A DNA stretch of 64,000 nucleotides from Nocardia brasiliensis (GCF_011801125.1 NZ_CP046171.1:5332001-5396000); one strand, 5' to 3'; counted from the stretch's first letter, positions 9,733 through 19,213 are shown. Numbers and translations: made by a program. Notes: a model not told the origin generated them from the sequence alone.

Positions 9733-10491
9733 GTGGTTGCCTCCCCGGTCCAGTTCCGGTCACCCTGGACTCAGACCATCGACCTCGGGACCGAGCTGCG
9801 CACCGCATGGCAGTGGCTGCGCGCACCGGCCCTGGCGCGCCGTGCGCTGCCCGCGATCCGGACCCATCTCGGCGCGGCCCCGGCCAGCACCGCCTACGCC
9901 TTCACGCTGTTCGTCACCTGGTGGACGTTGCGCGGGGTGGGCGACTCGGTGGAGCGCAGGCTGATCTTCTCGGCCTCGACCAATCTCTACAACATGCGCC
10001 ACAACCCGGTGCAGGTGCTGGTCGCCTCGGCGTTCTGGACCGAGGGCGGGTTTCCCTGGACCACCATCGTCAGCTTCCTGGTGGTGATGGCCTACGCCGA
10101 ACGCTGGCTCGGCACCGGCCGCTGGATCGTGCTGTTCGCCACCGGGCACATCGGCGCGACGCTGCTCACCGTCACCGGCATCTCGCTCGCCATCGACCAC
10201 GACATCATCCCGTTGAAGGTGGCGGTCGCCGCGGATGTCGGTACCAGCTACGGCTTTTCGGCAGTGCTGGCGGCGATGGCCTACCGGTTCCGCGGGCCGG
10301 TCCGGCTGCTGTGGGCGGGCACGCTCACCGTCGTGCTGGTGGCGGCGCTGTGGATCGGGCCGACCTTCACCGACTACGGCCACCTGTGCGGCGCGGTGAT
10401 CGGCTTCGTCGTGGGCGGCCTCGCGACGGCGCTCGCCCGCTGGCTGCGACGCCGCTCGGCGGCACGGCAGGAAGTCGGTGCCGGTCGGTGA
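9733..10491 (+). CDS. Rhomboid-like membrane protein
   Basis: 252 aa with about six membrane segments. A GTSYGFSAVLAAM segment (about 170-185) aligns with the rhomboid GxS nucleophile region, and YGHLCGAVIGFVVG near the C-terminus matches the conserved His segment of the last helix. Both candidate catalytic residues (Ser and His) are therefore present, although the motif is GTSYG rather than the classic GASG. It may be an intramembrane protease or an inactive homologue. Start GTG 9733. It is divergent from the permease and convergent with the antiporter. Confidence 0.75.
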   Translation: MVASPVQFRSPWTQTIDLGTELRTAWQWLRAPALARRALPAIRTHLGAAPASTAYAFTLFVTWWTLRGVGDSVERRLIFSASTNLYNMRHNPVQVLVASAFWTEGGFPWTTIVSFLVVMAYAERWLGTGRWIVLFATGHIGATLLTVTGISLAIDHDIIPLKVAVAADVGTSYGFSAVLAAMAYRFRGPVRLLWAGTLTVVLVAALWIGPTFTDYGHLCGAVIGFVVGGLATALARWLRRRSAARQEVGAGR

Positions 10492-10512
10492 CCGAGCGGC
10501 CGCCGGTGCCGC

Positions 10513-11697
10513 TCAGCGACTGAGCGCGGGCCGCCGGGACCGCCGCAGCGCCCAGCCGAGCACCGGTTCGACCACCCGCGCCGCGATCGGCCCGAGAATC
10601 GCCATCAGCAACACGTAGGTCGAGGCGAGCGCGGCGAGCTGACCGTCGATGCCGCCGACGGTCACCGCCAGACCGGCGATGACGATGGAGAACTCCCCGC
10701 GCGCGACCAGCGCCGCGCCGGTCCGCGCGCGACCCATCCGCCCGATGCCCTGCCTGCTCGCCGCCCACCAGCCGGTACCGATCTTGGTCAGCATGGTGAC
10801 CAGGGCCAGGCCGATCGCCCAGCCGAGCACCGGCGGGATCTGCGTCGGATCGGTGGTGAGCCCGAACGCCACGAAGAAAATCGCCGCGAACAGATCACGC
10901 AGCGGCTCCAGCAGTTTCGCGGCCTCGTGCGCGGTCGAACCGGAGATGGCGATGCCGAGCAGGAACGCCCCCACCGCTGCGGACACGTTCAGCGCGGAGG
11001 CGACACCGGCCACCAGCAGCGCCGCGCCGAGCAGCTTGAGCAGGAACACCTCGCGGTCGTTGCTGTCCACGATGGCCGAGACATACCGGCCGTAGCGCAG
11101 CGCCACCACGAGCACCACCGTGATCGCGGTCAGCGCGATGGCCAGCGAGGTCAGTCCGCCGACGAAGCTCAGCCCGGCCAGGATGGTGGTGAGAATCGGC
11201 AGATACACCGCCATCGCCAGATCCTCGAACACCAGGATCGACAGGATCACCGGCGTCTCCCGGTTACCGAGCCGCCCGAGATCGTCGAGCACCTTCGCCA
11301 CGATGCCCGACGACGAGATGTAGGTGACCCCGCCCATGGTGACGGCGCCGATCGGTCCCCAGCCCAGGATCAACGCCACCAGCACGCCCGGTGTCGCGTT
11401 CGCGACGATGTCGAGCAGACCGGCCGCCCACGAACGGCGCAGGCCGGTCATCAATTCCGGTGCGGTGTATTCCAGACCGAGCAGCAGCAACAGCAGCACG
11501 ACGCCGATTTCGCCTGCCACATGGCCGAATTCGTTGGCGGCGTCGAGTTCGATCAAACCGCCCTGACCGAACGCGAGACCGCCGAGCAGATACAGCGGGA
11601 TCGGCGACATCCCGAAGCGACCCGCCAGCCGCCCGGCAACGCCGAGGGCGAACAGGATCGCTCCGAGCTCGATCAAGGCGAGCGCGGACTCGGTCAC
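10513..11697 (-). CDS. Cation:proton antiporter (CPA2 family, KhtU/KefB-like)
   Basis: 394 aa with about 12 membrane helices and the Na_H_exchanger signature segments GLAFGQGGLIELDAANEFGH and FEDLAMAVYLPILTT. There is no cytosolic TrkA-N domain. Together with the upstream TrkA-C protein this reproduces the KhtTU arrangement of Bacillus, a K+(NH4+)/H+ antiporter. GTG 11697 begins a few bases after the stop of the partner gene, so both are surely co-transcribed. Proposed substrate is K+; this is inference from gene pairing. Confidence 0.85.
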   Translation of the reverse strand: MTESALALIELGAILFALGVAGRLAGRFGMSPIPLYLLGGLAFGQGGLIELDAANEFGHVAGEIGVVLLLLLLGLEYTAPELMTGLRRSWAAGLLDIVANATPGVLVALILGWGPIGAVTMGGVTYISSSGIVAKVLDDLGRLGNRETPVILSILVFEDLAMAVYLPILTTILAGLSFVGGLTSLAIALTAITVVLVVALRYGRYVSAIVDSNDREVFLLKLLGAALLVAGVASALNVSAAVGAFLLGIAISGSTAHEAAKLLEPLRDLFAAIFFVAFGLTTDPTQIPPVLGWAIGLALVTMLTKIGTGWWAASRQGIGRMGRARTGAALVARGEFSIVIAGLAVTVGGIDGQLAALASTYVLLMAILGPIAARVVEPVLGWALRRSRRPALSR

Positions 11698-11701
11698 GGG
11701 C

Positions 11702-12184
11702 TCAGCCGTGGGTCAAGATCTTCGCGGCCGCGTCGAGGCCTTCCGGGGTGCCGACCACCACGAGCAGATCGCCCGCGGTGAAGGTGAAATCCGGTCCGGG
11801 CGAAGGGTGCAACTGCCCGGCGCGCATCACCGCGACGATCGACACCTTCGTGCGGGTGCGCATCGACGTCTCGCCGAGGGTGCGTCCCGCGTAGGGGGAC
11901 CCGTCCGCGATCGCCAGCTGTCTGGTGGTGATGCCCGGCAGATCGCTGTGTTCCTCGTTCAACTCGGCCACGAGCTGCGGCGCACCGAGCAGATTGGCCA
12001 GTACCGCGGCCTCGTCGGTGTTCAGCGGAATCTGCGCCGCACAGGCGTCGGGGTCGTCGAGTTTCGAGACGATCAGATCGATGTCGCCGTCTCGATGTGC
12101 GACCACGCCGATCCGGCGGCCCGACCGCACCTCGAAGTCTTTTCGGACTCCGATTCCGGGGAGCGCAGTGACGTCGACATTCAC
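11702..12184 (-). CDS. TrkA-C domain regulatory subunit of antiporter (KhtT-like)
   Basis: 160 aa, soluble. The N-terminal half is a small regulatory domain. Residues of about 75-158 form an RCK_C/TrkA-C domain (strand pattern SIVAVMRAG ... DFTFTAGDLLVVVGTPEGLD). KhtT homologues gate the membrane subunit in response to nucleotides or ions. ATG 12184 is the first start. It lies directly upstream of the antiporter gene, giving the same T-then-U order as in Bacillus. Confidence 0.85.
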   Translation of the reverse strand: MNVDVTALPGIGVRKDFEVRSGRRIGVVAHRDGDIDLIVSKLDDPDACAAQIPLNTDEAAVLANLLGAPQLVAELNEEHSDLPGITTRQLAIADGSPYAGRTLGETSMRTRTKVSIVAVMRAGQLHPSPGPDFTFTAGDLLVVVGTPEGLDAAAKILTHG

Positions 12185-12277
12185 ACACTCCAGGGTAGAC
12201 CGATGTCGTGTCGAGCCGACTAGCCGGTCATCACTTCGGTGGATGGCGCCTGGTCAGAGCTGTGCTGAGATGGGAGC

Positions 12278-13474
12278 GTGCGGCAATGGTCGGAGATTCC
12301 GGGGATGGCGCGCGACGCACTGGGCGCGCTGCTGGTGTTCGCCGCGTGCACGGCGCTGTACGCCTCGGGTCTGTATTCCTTGATCGATCTGGGGCGCGGA
12401 GTCTCTGTACCGGTCCGGCTCGCGGTCCTGGCTCCGCTGTGCCTGCTGACGACGGCGCGGCGCCGAATGCCGGTGCCCGCCATGATCGTCGGGCTGATCC
12501 CGCTGGGGATCGATCTCTGGTTCGGCGCCTCGGTGCCGGTGTGGCTGATCTACGGCGACCTGATGTACGCGGCGGTGCTCTACGCCACCAAGCGCACCTC
12601 GCGCTGGGTGATCATCGGCTGGGCGACGTTCTCCCTCGTGCTGGTGCTGACCACGGCCGTCGTCGCGCACGATCTGCGTGATGTCTCGCTGGCCGTGCTC
12701 GTGGTGGCCGCCTTTATCGCCACGCCGCTGTGGTGGGCCAATTCCGTACGCACGCACAAGGATGTCGCCGCGGCCGAACGGGCCCGCGCGCAGGCGCTGA
12801 CCCTGGTGGCCGAGTTGGACCGCCGCGCGGCGATCGCCGACGAACGCACCACCATGGCCCGCGACCTGCACGACGTGATCGCCGGGCACCTCTCGGCCAT
12901 CGCGATCCAGTCCGAGGCGGCGCTCGGCGTGCTGGCCCGCAAGCAGGCCGACCCCGCCGTCAGCGGGATCATGCAGTCCATCCGCACCAACAGCGTCAGC
13001 GCCCTGCAGGAGATGCGCACCATGATCGGGCTGCTGCGCAGCGACGGCGAGGGCCACGACGAGGTGGCGGCGCCGCGCCGGCTCGCGCAGCTGCCGATCC
13101 TGGTCGACGCCGCCCGCGCGGCCGGGGTCGCGGTCCGGGTGCGCGAACGCCTCGACGACACGCAACTGCCGAGCGCGGTCGACCAGGCCGCGTACCGGAT
13201 CATCCAGGAGGCTTTGACCAACGCCATGAAACACGCACCGGGACAAGGGGTCGACATCGAGGTGAGTGCACACGAGGAACAGCTGCGGGTGCGGGTGCGC
13301 AACCCGATTCCGGCGGTCACGGTGCGCCCCACCGACCACGGCGAGCCGCACCGCGGCCTGATCAACATGCGCGAGCGCGCCGCCGCGCTGGGCGGCAGCT
13401 TCACCGCCGCGACGAACGCGGGCACCTGGGAAGTACTGGCGAGCCTGCCGATTTCGACCGCGAGCAGCTCATGA
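12278..13474 (+). CDS. Two-component sensor histidine kinase, NarL-partner type
   Basis: 398 aa. Residues 1-155 contain four to five membrane helices with almost no extracytoplasmic domain. HisKA_3 dimerisation follows with ERTTMARDLHDVIAGHLSAI, so the phospho-accepting residue is His198. The HATPase N-box EALTNAMKHA places Asn at 315, and RGLINMRERAAALGG is the G-box region. Start is GTG 12278; an internal ATG nine codons later is possible. The last codons overlap the regulator gene (ATGA). The stimulus is unknown. Confidence 0.93.
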   Translation: MRQWSEIPGMARDALGALLVFAACTALYASGLYSLIDLGRGVSVPVRLAVLAPLCLLTTARRRMPVPAMIVGLIPLGIDLWFGASVPVWLIYGDLMYAAVLYATKRTSRWVIIGWATFSLVLVLTTAVVAHDLRDVSLAVLVVAAFIATPLWWANSVRTHKDVAAAERARAQALTLVAELDRRAAIADERTTMARDLHDVIAGHLSAIAIQSEAALGVLARKQADPAVSGIMQSIRTNSVSALQEMRTMIGLLRSDGEGHDEVAAPRRLAQLPILVDAARAAGVAVRVRERLDDTQLPSAVDQAAYRIIQEALTNAMKHAPGQGVDIEVSAHEEQLRVRVRNPIPAVTVRPTDHGEPHRGLINMRERAAALGGSFTAATNAGTWEVLASLPISTASSS

Positions 13475-14118
13475 CGATCCGGGTGCTGATCGCCGACGAC
13501 CACGCCGCCATCCGCGCGGGACTGCGGATGATCCTGGACGCCGAGGACGATATCGAGGTGGTCGGCGAGGCGGCCGACGGCGATGTCGCGGTGTCGCAGG
13601 CCAAGGCCCTGCGCCCGCACGTGGTGCTGATGGACGTGCGCATGCCGGGGGTGGACGGCATCACCGCGACCGAGCGGGTCACCGCCGACGGACTGGCCAA
13701 GGTGCTGATCCTGACCACGTTCGACCTGGACGAGTACGTTTTCCGGACGCTGCGTGCGGGCGCGTCGGGGTTCGTGCTCAAGTCGTCGTCGGGGCAGGCG
13801 CTCATCGACGCCGTTCGCACGGTGGCCGCGGGCGACGGCGTGCTCGCCCCCGAGGTGACCAGGGCGGTGATCTCGGCGTTCGCCGCGACGAACACCGATG
13901 CCGCCCAACCGGAACCGGCCGGGCTCGCCGAACTCACCGAGCGCGAGCGCGAGGTGCTCGACTGTCTCGGCGACGGGCTGTCCAACGCACAGATCGCGGG
14001 CAAGCTGTTCATCGGCGAGACCACGGTGAAGACGCACGTGTCCCGGGTGCTGACGAAACTCGGTGTGCGGTCGCGGGTTCAGGCCGCCATCGTGGCGCGC
14101 GAGGCCCGCGAGCGCTAG
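13471..14118 (+). CDS. Two-component response regulator, NarL/FixJ family
   Basis: 215 aa. The receiver domain has the acidic pair D9-D10, phospho-acceptor Asp55 in LMDVRMPG, and a conserved Lys in LKSSSG. A C-terminal LuxR-type HTH (about 148-210) includes LTEREREVLDCLGDGLSNAQ and the recognition helix TTVKTHVSRVLTKLGV. It is translationally coupled to the kinase gene and is certainly its partner. Target genes cannot be read from the window. Confidence 0.95.
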   Translation: MTIRVLIADDHAAIRAGLRMILDAEDDIEVVGEAADGDVAVSQAKALRPHVVLMDVRMPGVDGITATERVTADGLAKVLILTTFDLDEYVFRTLRAGASGFVLKSSSGQALIDAVRTVAAGDGVLAPEVTRAVISAFAATNTDAAQPEPAGLAELTEREREVLDCLGDGLSNAQIAGKLFIGETTVKTHVSRVLTKLGVRSRVQAAIVAREARER

Positions 14119-14119
14119 C

Positions 14120-14479
14120 TCACTTGGCCAGCGGCTCGAACACGCCGTCGGGACCGGGCCGGAACTCCTCGACCGCGACGACCGCGCCGGTCGGCAGCGG
14201 ACCGTAGAGGTGCGGGAAGAGCATCGAGGCCGGATCGGTCGGCACGCCGGGCTCCCACTTCACCGGCGCACCGAGACGGGCCGGATCGAGCCGGAGCAGC
14301 ACCAGGTCGCGCCGCCCGGCGAAGAGCCGGTTGGCGGGCAGATGCGCCTGCTCGGGCGCGGACAGATGGATGAACCCCACCTCATCGAGCGACGGCGCCC
14401 GGTATTCACCGGTTTGCCGGGCCGAAAGCCACTCCGCCAAAGTGCATATGTGAACAAGCGTGTGAGTGTCATGGGTCAC
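14120..14479 (-). CDS. DUF952 family protein
   Basis: 119 aa, small soluble protein. The family hallmarks are an N-terminal VHICTLAEW, FIHLSAPEQ near 45-53, and LVLLRLDPARLGAPVKWEPG in the second half, followed by FPHLYGPL. The fold is related to small ADP-ribosyl-binding proteins, but no activity is established that I know of. GTG 14479 is preferred; the longer upstream extension has poor composition. It is convergent with the response regulator gene, with one base between them. Confidence 0.8.
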   Translation of the reverse strand: MTHDTHTLVHICTLAEWLSARQTGEYRAPSLDEVGFIHLSAPEQAHLPANRLFAGRRDLVLLRLDPARLGAPVKWEPGVPTDPASMLFPHLYGPLPTGAVVAVEEFRPGPDGVFEPLAK

Positions 14480-14751
14480 GGGTAATCTCCCGGTAGACAA
14501 CTGGATCGGCCTGTTCGAGGTGGTGACCACACTGAGTTCGAAGCGTGACCTGGAATGTTCGCCCGTAGCGAAATCCCTGGTCGTGTTATCGAAAACACAC
14601 CGAATCACTCACGGGAACAAAGCCCCCGTCCCGAACGTCTGACAGAGTAGTCATACCACTGCTGGGAAGTAGCGGTAGCGAGCCCGCGGAGTGACCACGG
14701 GCCCCACACCAGGCAAACGGTCTGTGAACCGGGAGCCAGGACGGAGGAGTC

Positions 14752-14946
14752 ATGCCAGGAACCCTGACTAGCACCCCACTGACCGCGGTCGATCGTTGCG
14801 ACCGCTGCGGGGCGGCAGCTCGAGTGCGCGCCGTTCTGCCCGCAGGTGGCGAGTTGCTCTTCTGCCAGCACCACGCGAACGAACACATGGATCGACTGCG
14901 TGAGTTGGAAGCCGTGATCGACACGGAGTCCGCTCCCGCGCTCTGA
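14752..14946 (+). CDS. DUF7455-type small zinc-ribbon-like protein
   Basis: 64 aa. It contains DRCDRCGAAARV at residues 14-25 and ELLFCQHHANEH near 34-45, that is CxxC plus CxxH, which looks like a compact zinc-binding ribbon. The perfect ribosome-binding site GGAGGAG lies 4 bp before the ATG, so this very short gene is convincing. Homologues are widespread single small genes in actinobacteria with no known role. Confidence 0.85.
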   Translation: MPGTLTSTPLTAVDRCDRCGAAARVRAVLPAGGELLFCQHHANEHMDRLRELEAVIDTESAPAL

Positions 14947-15001
14947 TCAACTCCTCGCGTCCTGAGATAACAACATCCGACAACAGAACACCGTTCGGCC
15001 C

Positions 15002-15029
15002 GAGCGGGCGATCCACGGATCGCCCGCTC
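15002..15029. terminator. Bidirectional hairpin between DUF7455 and TetR genes
   Basis: Arms GAGCGGGCGATCC (15002-15014) and GGATCGCCCGCTC (15017-15029) pair over 13 bp. They sit between two convergent genes, ten bases beyond the TetR stop codon. Confidence 0.75.
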
Positions 15030-15038
15030 TCGGTCTGT

Positions 15039-15794
15039 TCAGGGGGTGGTCGCGGCGGGCAGTATCCCGTCCAGCAGACGATCGAGGCCGTACTCGAACG
15101 CGCCGTCCGGGTCGCCGGGCGCCTCGTACAGCTCGCCGACCACCGAGCCCACCCGCGACGCCAACGGAAACGCCGCGGGCGACATCGCACCCGAGAGCAG
15201 CGGGCCGTGCACCTCCCACCACTGCGCGTCGGTCATCACCCGGCTCTCCCGCCGCGCGGCGACCGCCATCCTGGCGTTGCCCGTCGCGAACTCGGTCAGC
15301 ACCGCGATCACCCGATCCAGTTCCACCTCGGACAGGCCGAGGCCATCGATCGCGGCCAGCTGCCGCTCGAAACGACGCATTCGTCCCGGACCGAGCACCA
15401 GCCGCCACGGCGGCACCTCCAGCAGCCAGGGATGCGCGAGCAGCTCCGCGCGCACCTGGCGGGCGATCGTAGCCATCCGCGCACGCGGCGTCAGCGTGGC
15501 GGGGATCGGCGCGTCCTCGTCGGCGACCGCGTCCGCCATCAGCACCGCGAGCGCGTCCTTGCTCGGCACGTAGGTGTAGAGACTCATCGGCCGCAGGCCC
15601 AGTTCCGCGGCGACCGCCCGAATGGACACCTTGGCGTACCCGTCGCGGTCGGCCAGCGCGATCGCGGCCCGGACCACGGCGTCGACACTGACCGTCTGCT
15701 TCGGCCCGCGGCCGCCGGGGCGCGGCGGGACCTCGTGCCGCCACAGCAGCGCGATCAGCTGTTTCGCCTGCTCGACGGTGGTTTCGTCGGCCAC
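15039..15794 (-). CDS. TetR family transcriptional regulator with TetR_C_1-like domain
   Basis: 251 aa. The N-terminal HTH (about 30-80) contains VSIRAVAAELGLRPMSLYTY, and the C-terminal ligand domain fits the TetR_C_1 (drug-pump repressor) class. GTG 15794 is preceded by GAGGAG at good spacing; the longer upstream reading includes implausible sequence. It is divergent from the SNF2 helicase gene, so it may repress itself, but no palindrome stands out in the gap. Confidence 0.88.
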   Translation of the reverse strand: MADETTVEQAKQLIALLWRHEVPPRPGGRGPKQTVSVDAVVRAAIALADRDGYAKVSIRAVAAELGLRPMSLYTYVPSKDALAVLMADAVADEDAPIPATLTPRARMATIARQVRAELLAHPWLLEVPPWRLVLGPGRMRRFERQLAAIDGLGLSEVELDRVIAVLTEFATGNARMAVAARRESRVMTDAQWWEVHGPLLSGAMSPAAFPLASRVGSVVGELYEAPGDPDGAFEYGLDRLLDGILPAATTP

Positions 15795-15912
15795 AGAACT
15801 CCTCGGAACAAACTCGGCACCCGGTACGTTGTTCAGATACTTCGTACACCATACGTCGAATAAGGGGTTCGTTCTGCGCAGCACACAGGCCACCTATCTA
15901 CCCGACCGGCAC

Positions 15913-17859
15913 ATGTTCGCCCTGTGGACATGGACCGGTCAGCACACCGGCCCCGCACCCGAGATCGGCGACCGCGAATCGGTCCCGCTCGCGGTACCGG
16001 TCGGCCCGGACGGGGCGATCGAGATCATCGAGGTCGATTGCGCACTGCGCGACCCGCGATCCTTCGCCGGGGCGGACATCGAGGACCCGGGGGAATCGGT
16101 ACGTGCCTGGCAGGCGGTATTGCTTGCCGAGAGCACGGACGACGCTGCGATACGCGATGTTTCGGCGCGGACGGCAGGTCAGGGCGGTGACATGCGCGAT
16201 GCCCGGGTCGCCGCGGACTCCGGCGCGGTCGATGTCGCGGGATCGCGCGACAAGGCGACTGCCTCAGCACAGGCTCCGCTAGCTCTGCCGAATCCTGATC
16301 CGGCGGACGGGGAGTCGCTGCTCGACAGCGCGGAACTGATTCGATTGCGGGCGGGCACGTTGCCCGTCGCGGCGCACGCGGTGCCGGACGCGGTGGGCAC
16401 GTCGGTGGTCACCGCTGCGCGGTCGATGCGGATTCTGTATGAAACGCGGGCGGCGGCAGCGGAATTGGCGGTGGCGCTGAAGGCCGAGCTGCGGCCGTAT
16501 CAGGTGCGCGGGGTCAGTTGGTTGCGGGAGACCGTCGCGGCGCACGGCGGGGCGGTGCTCGCCGACGAGATGGGACTCGGCAAGACCCTGCAGACCATCG
16601 GCTTCCTGCACGGACGCGCTGACACGGGGCCACAGCTGGTGGTCTGCCCTACCTCCCTGGTGGGCAACTGGGCGCACGAGATCGACCGGTTCGCACCGGG
16701 ATTGCGCGCCACGGTGTGGCGCGGCGGCGAGCTCACGGCCGAGGCGGGCACGGTGGTGGTCGCCGGGTACCCCACCCTGCGACTACACGAACATCTGCTG
16801 AGCGAGCAGCGCTGGGCGACAACGGTTTTCGACGAGGCGCAGGCGCTCAAGAACCCGCGCACCCAACTCGCCAAGGCGGCGCGGACGCTCGACGCCGAGG
16901 TCCGCGTCGCGCTGACCGGCACGCCGGTGGAAAACCATCTCGAAGAGCTCTGGGCATTACTGAACCTGGTGGCGCCCAGACTGTTCGGGCACCGCACCCA
17001 GTTCCGGCGCCGGTTCGTCCGGCCGATCCAGGAGGGCTCCGCCGACGTCGCGGCCCGGCTGCGCGACGCCATCGAACCCGTCGTGCTCGCACGGAAGAAG
17101 GCCCAGGTCGCCGCCTCGTTGCCGGCCAAGATCCACACTGATCTGCTCTGCGACCTCACCACCGAGCAGGAGAGCCTCTACGACCGGCTGCTGAATCGCG
17201 CCATCGACGACGGTTTCGGCTCCGGTGCCCAGCGGCAGAGCCGGGTGCTCGCGGCATTGACCGCGCTCAAACAGGTCTGCAACCATCCCGGCCTGGTCAA
17301 CGGCGAGCTCACCGAGCTGGCGGGCCGCTCCGGCAAGCTCGACCTGTGCGCCGACATCGTCGCCAACAACCTCGAACTCGGCGCTCCCACCTTGATTTTC
17401 ACCCAGTATCGGCAGACCGGCGAGCTGCTCGTGCGCCACCTCGCCGAACAGTTCGCGATCACCACGCCCTTCTTCCACGGCGGATTGAACCAGGCCGAGC
17501 GGGCCGCGATCGTCGACGGCTTCCAGGCCGCGGACGGACCACCGGTGCTCGTGCTCAGCTTGCGCGCCGCGGGCACCGGGCTCACCCTGACCCGCGCCGC
17601 CGACGTCATCCACTTCGACCGCTGGTGGAACCCGGCCGTCGAGGCCCAGGCCTCGGACCGGGCCCATCGCATCGGCCAGACCCGCACGGTCACCGTCACC
17701 ACGCTGACCTCGACCACCACCGTCGAAGAGCACATCGCCAAGATGCACGACCGCAAGTCCGCGCTCTCCGATCTCGGCGACTCCGCAGGCATCGCCGCGC
17801 TGGCGCGCCTCGACGACGACCAGCTGATCGAAATCCTGCGCCGGAAGCGAGGAAACTGA
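15913..17859 (+). CDS. SNF2/RAD54-family DEAD-like helicase, short form
   Basis: 648 aa from the ATG used here. The helicase core is complete: ADEMGLGKT (Walker A, about residue 218), FDEAQ (motif II), TGTPVENHLEELW (motif III), LRAAGTGLTLTRAADVIHFD (motif V) and SDRAHRIGQTR (motif VI). Homologues such as mycobacterial HelZ are about 1,000 aa, with a long SNF2-associated N-terminal region; here only about 190 low-complexity residues precede the core. The true start could be upstream near 15874, where the protein-like LRSTQATYL sequence begins but no standard start codon is present. It is coupled to a SWIM-domain gene. Confidence 0.88.
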   Translation: MFALWTWTGQHTGPAPEIGDRESVPLAVPVGPDGAIEIIEVDCALRDPRSFAGADIEDPGESVRAWQAVLLAESTDDAAIRDVSARTAGQGGDMRDARVAADSGAVDVAGSRDKATASAQAPLALPNPDPADGESLLDSAELIRLRAGTLPVAAHAVPDAVGTSVVTAARSMRILYETRAAAAELAVALKAELRPYQVRGVSWLRETVAAHGGAVLADEMGLGKTLQTIGFLHGRADTGPQLVVCPTSLVGNWAHEIDRFAPGLRATVWRGGELTAEAGTVVVAGYPTLRLHEHLLSEQRWATTVFDEAQALKNPRTQLAKAARTLDAEVRVALTGTPVENHLEELWALLNLVAPRLFGHRTQFRRRFVRPIQEGSADVAARLRDAIEPVVLARKKAQVAASLPAKIHTDLLCDLTTEQESLYDRLLNRAIDDGFGSGAQRQSRVLAALTALKQVCNHPGLVNGELTELAGRSGKLDLCADIVANNLELGAPTLIFTQYRQTGELLVRHLAEQFAITTPFFHGGLNQAERAAIVDGFQAADGPPVLVLSLRAAGTGLTLTRAADVIHFDRWWNPAVEAQASDRAHRIGQTRTVTVTTLTSTTTVEEHIAKMHDRKSALSDLGDSAGIAALARLDDDQLIEILRRKRGN

Positions 17860-18419
17860 TGCCGGACAACGACTTCGGCTACACCCTGTGGGGCAGGGAC
17901 TGGGTGCGCCTCGCCGAACCGCTGCGCCAGACCCGACCCGACCCGCTGCTCCCCCGCGCCCGTAGCATCGCCCGCCACCAGAGCATCCAGACCACCATCG
18001 AGGGCCGCGTCGTGCGCGCCACCCTGCACCGCGGCAGCGAGGCCTCGGCGCTGCACCTGGAGGTGGTGCCGCTGCCGCGCGCCGCGGTGACCGCCATCAA
18101 CGCGGTCATCCCGGACACCACCGTGCTCACCGACGACATGCACCGCGCCGCGACGGCCGCGGGTCTCACCGTCGCGCCGGTCCTCGCGGGCACGGACTGC
18201 TCGTGCAAGGCCCGCTCCGCCCGCTGCCTGCACATCCTCGTCCTCTACTACGACATAGCGCGCCGAGTCGACGAAAACCCACGCCTCGCACTGGAACTCC
18301 AGGGCTACTTCCAAGCCACCCCGGAGCAGAACACACCCGACCCCGTGGAAGCCCCCCGCTGGACACCGATCAACACCCTCGACCCAACGACCTACTTCAC
18401 CACCCCCGCAGTGCGTTGA
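17859..18419 (+). CDS. SWIM zinc-finger protein
   Basis: 186 aa. The SWIM motif CxCx(n)CxH is visible as DCSCKARSARCLHILVLYY near residue 109-127. The N-terminal WGRDWVRLAE resembles the usual W-x-x-x-W start of bacterial SWIM proteins. ATG 17859 overlaps the helicase stop (TGATG), and SWIM/SNF2 pairs are common, suggesting a DNA-binding partner for the helicase. The role is inferred to be DNA repair or chromatin-like remodelling. Confidence 0.85.
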   Translation: MPDNDFGYTLWGRDWVRLAEPLRQTRPDPLLPRARSIARHQSIQTTIEGRVVRATLHRGSEASALHLEVVPLPRAAVTAINAVIPDTTVLTDDMHRAATAAGLTVAPVLAGTDCSCKARSARCLHILVLYYDIARRVDENPRLALELQGYFQATPEQNTPDPVEAPRWTPINTLDPTTYFTTPAVR

Positions 18420-19213
18420 GCGAGGACTTCGCCCGAGTCGGGCTTCCGATGCACTGGCCCCTGCTCGCAGCAGCCGAGCAGATTCCTACACGGGATCCAC
18501 TCGTGCGTTCAGGCGGGCGCTCTGCGTAAAGATCCGCCATGCTCGCTCGGGCGGGCCTCCTGCGCAACGGTTCTGCACAACGCCGATCGGGCAACGTCCG
18601 CGCGAGGCCCCAACCGATGCGATCAGGCGGGCGCTCTGCACGCGGGCGCTCTGCACGCGGGCGCTCTGCACGCGGACGCTCTGCACGCGGACGCTCTGCA
18701 CGCGGACGCTCTGCACAAGGAATTCCACGAGCACTCGAGCGGGACTCCTGTGCAAGGTTCAGCACAACGCGATCAGGCAACGCCCGCACGGAACTCAACC
18801 GGTGCGACCAGACGGGCGCCTTGCCCGGGGCCTTGGATCGGCGCGGTCAGACGGACGCCCGCGCAGGGATCCGCGAGGTCGATCGAGCGGGCTTCACGCG
18901 CAAGGCACTGTTTCGTGCGATCATGCAGCTGCCCGGGGCCGGGCTCGATCGGCGAACGATCCGCGTCGGGCTTGCCTGATCCACCGCGCGGAGCCGACCG
19001 GTCGCGCCCTTCGCGTGTGGGTTCGGCAGGCCCGATGTGGTCCCGGGGCGCGGACAGCGGAGTGGCGGCGAAGCGTAGGTGACCGAGGTGCGCACGCCGG
19101 CACCCCTCGGTTCGCGGCGTGCGCACCTCTCCTGAGTGCCCGATCTCACTGCCCGCGTGGCGGATCGGCTCGGATCGGGTCCGCCGACGGGCGTCCGAAC
19201 AGTGTCGGGGCAC
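18420..19213. other. Gene-free region with degenerate repeats
   Basis: Nearly 800 bp without a credible gene; open frames are repetitive or shadows. It holds a 15-bp tandem array and several scattered imperfect copies of a module resembling GCGATCAGGCGGGCGCTCTG, for example near 18509, 18619, 18807 and 18848. The TCAGGCGGG part equals the stop-codon end of the downstream minus-strand methyltransferase gene. Confidence 0.6.
18631..18720. repeat. 15-bp tandem repeat, six copies
   Basis: Six consecutive 15-bp units: GCGCTCTGCACGCGG three times, then ACGCTCTGCACGCGG twice and a final variant ending CACAAGG. The near-identity of copies suggests recent expansion by slippage. Confidence 0.9.

Noticed and set aside
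18631..18720. CRISPR-like array
   Set aside because: Units are contiguous 15-mers with no spacers and no cas genes in the window.
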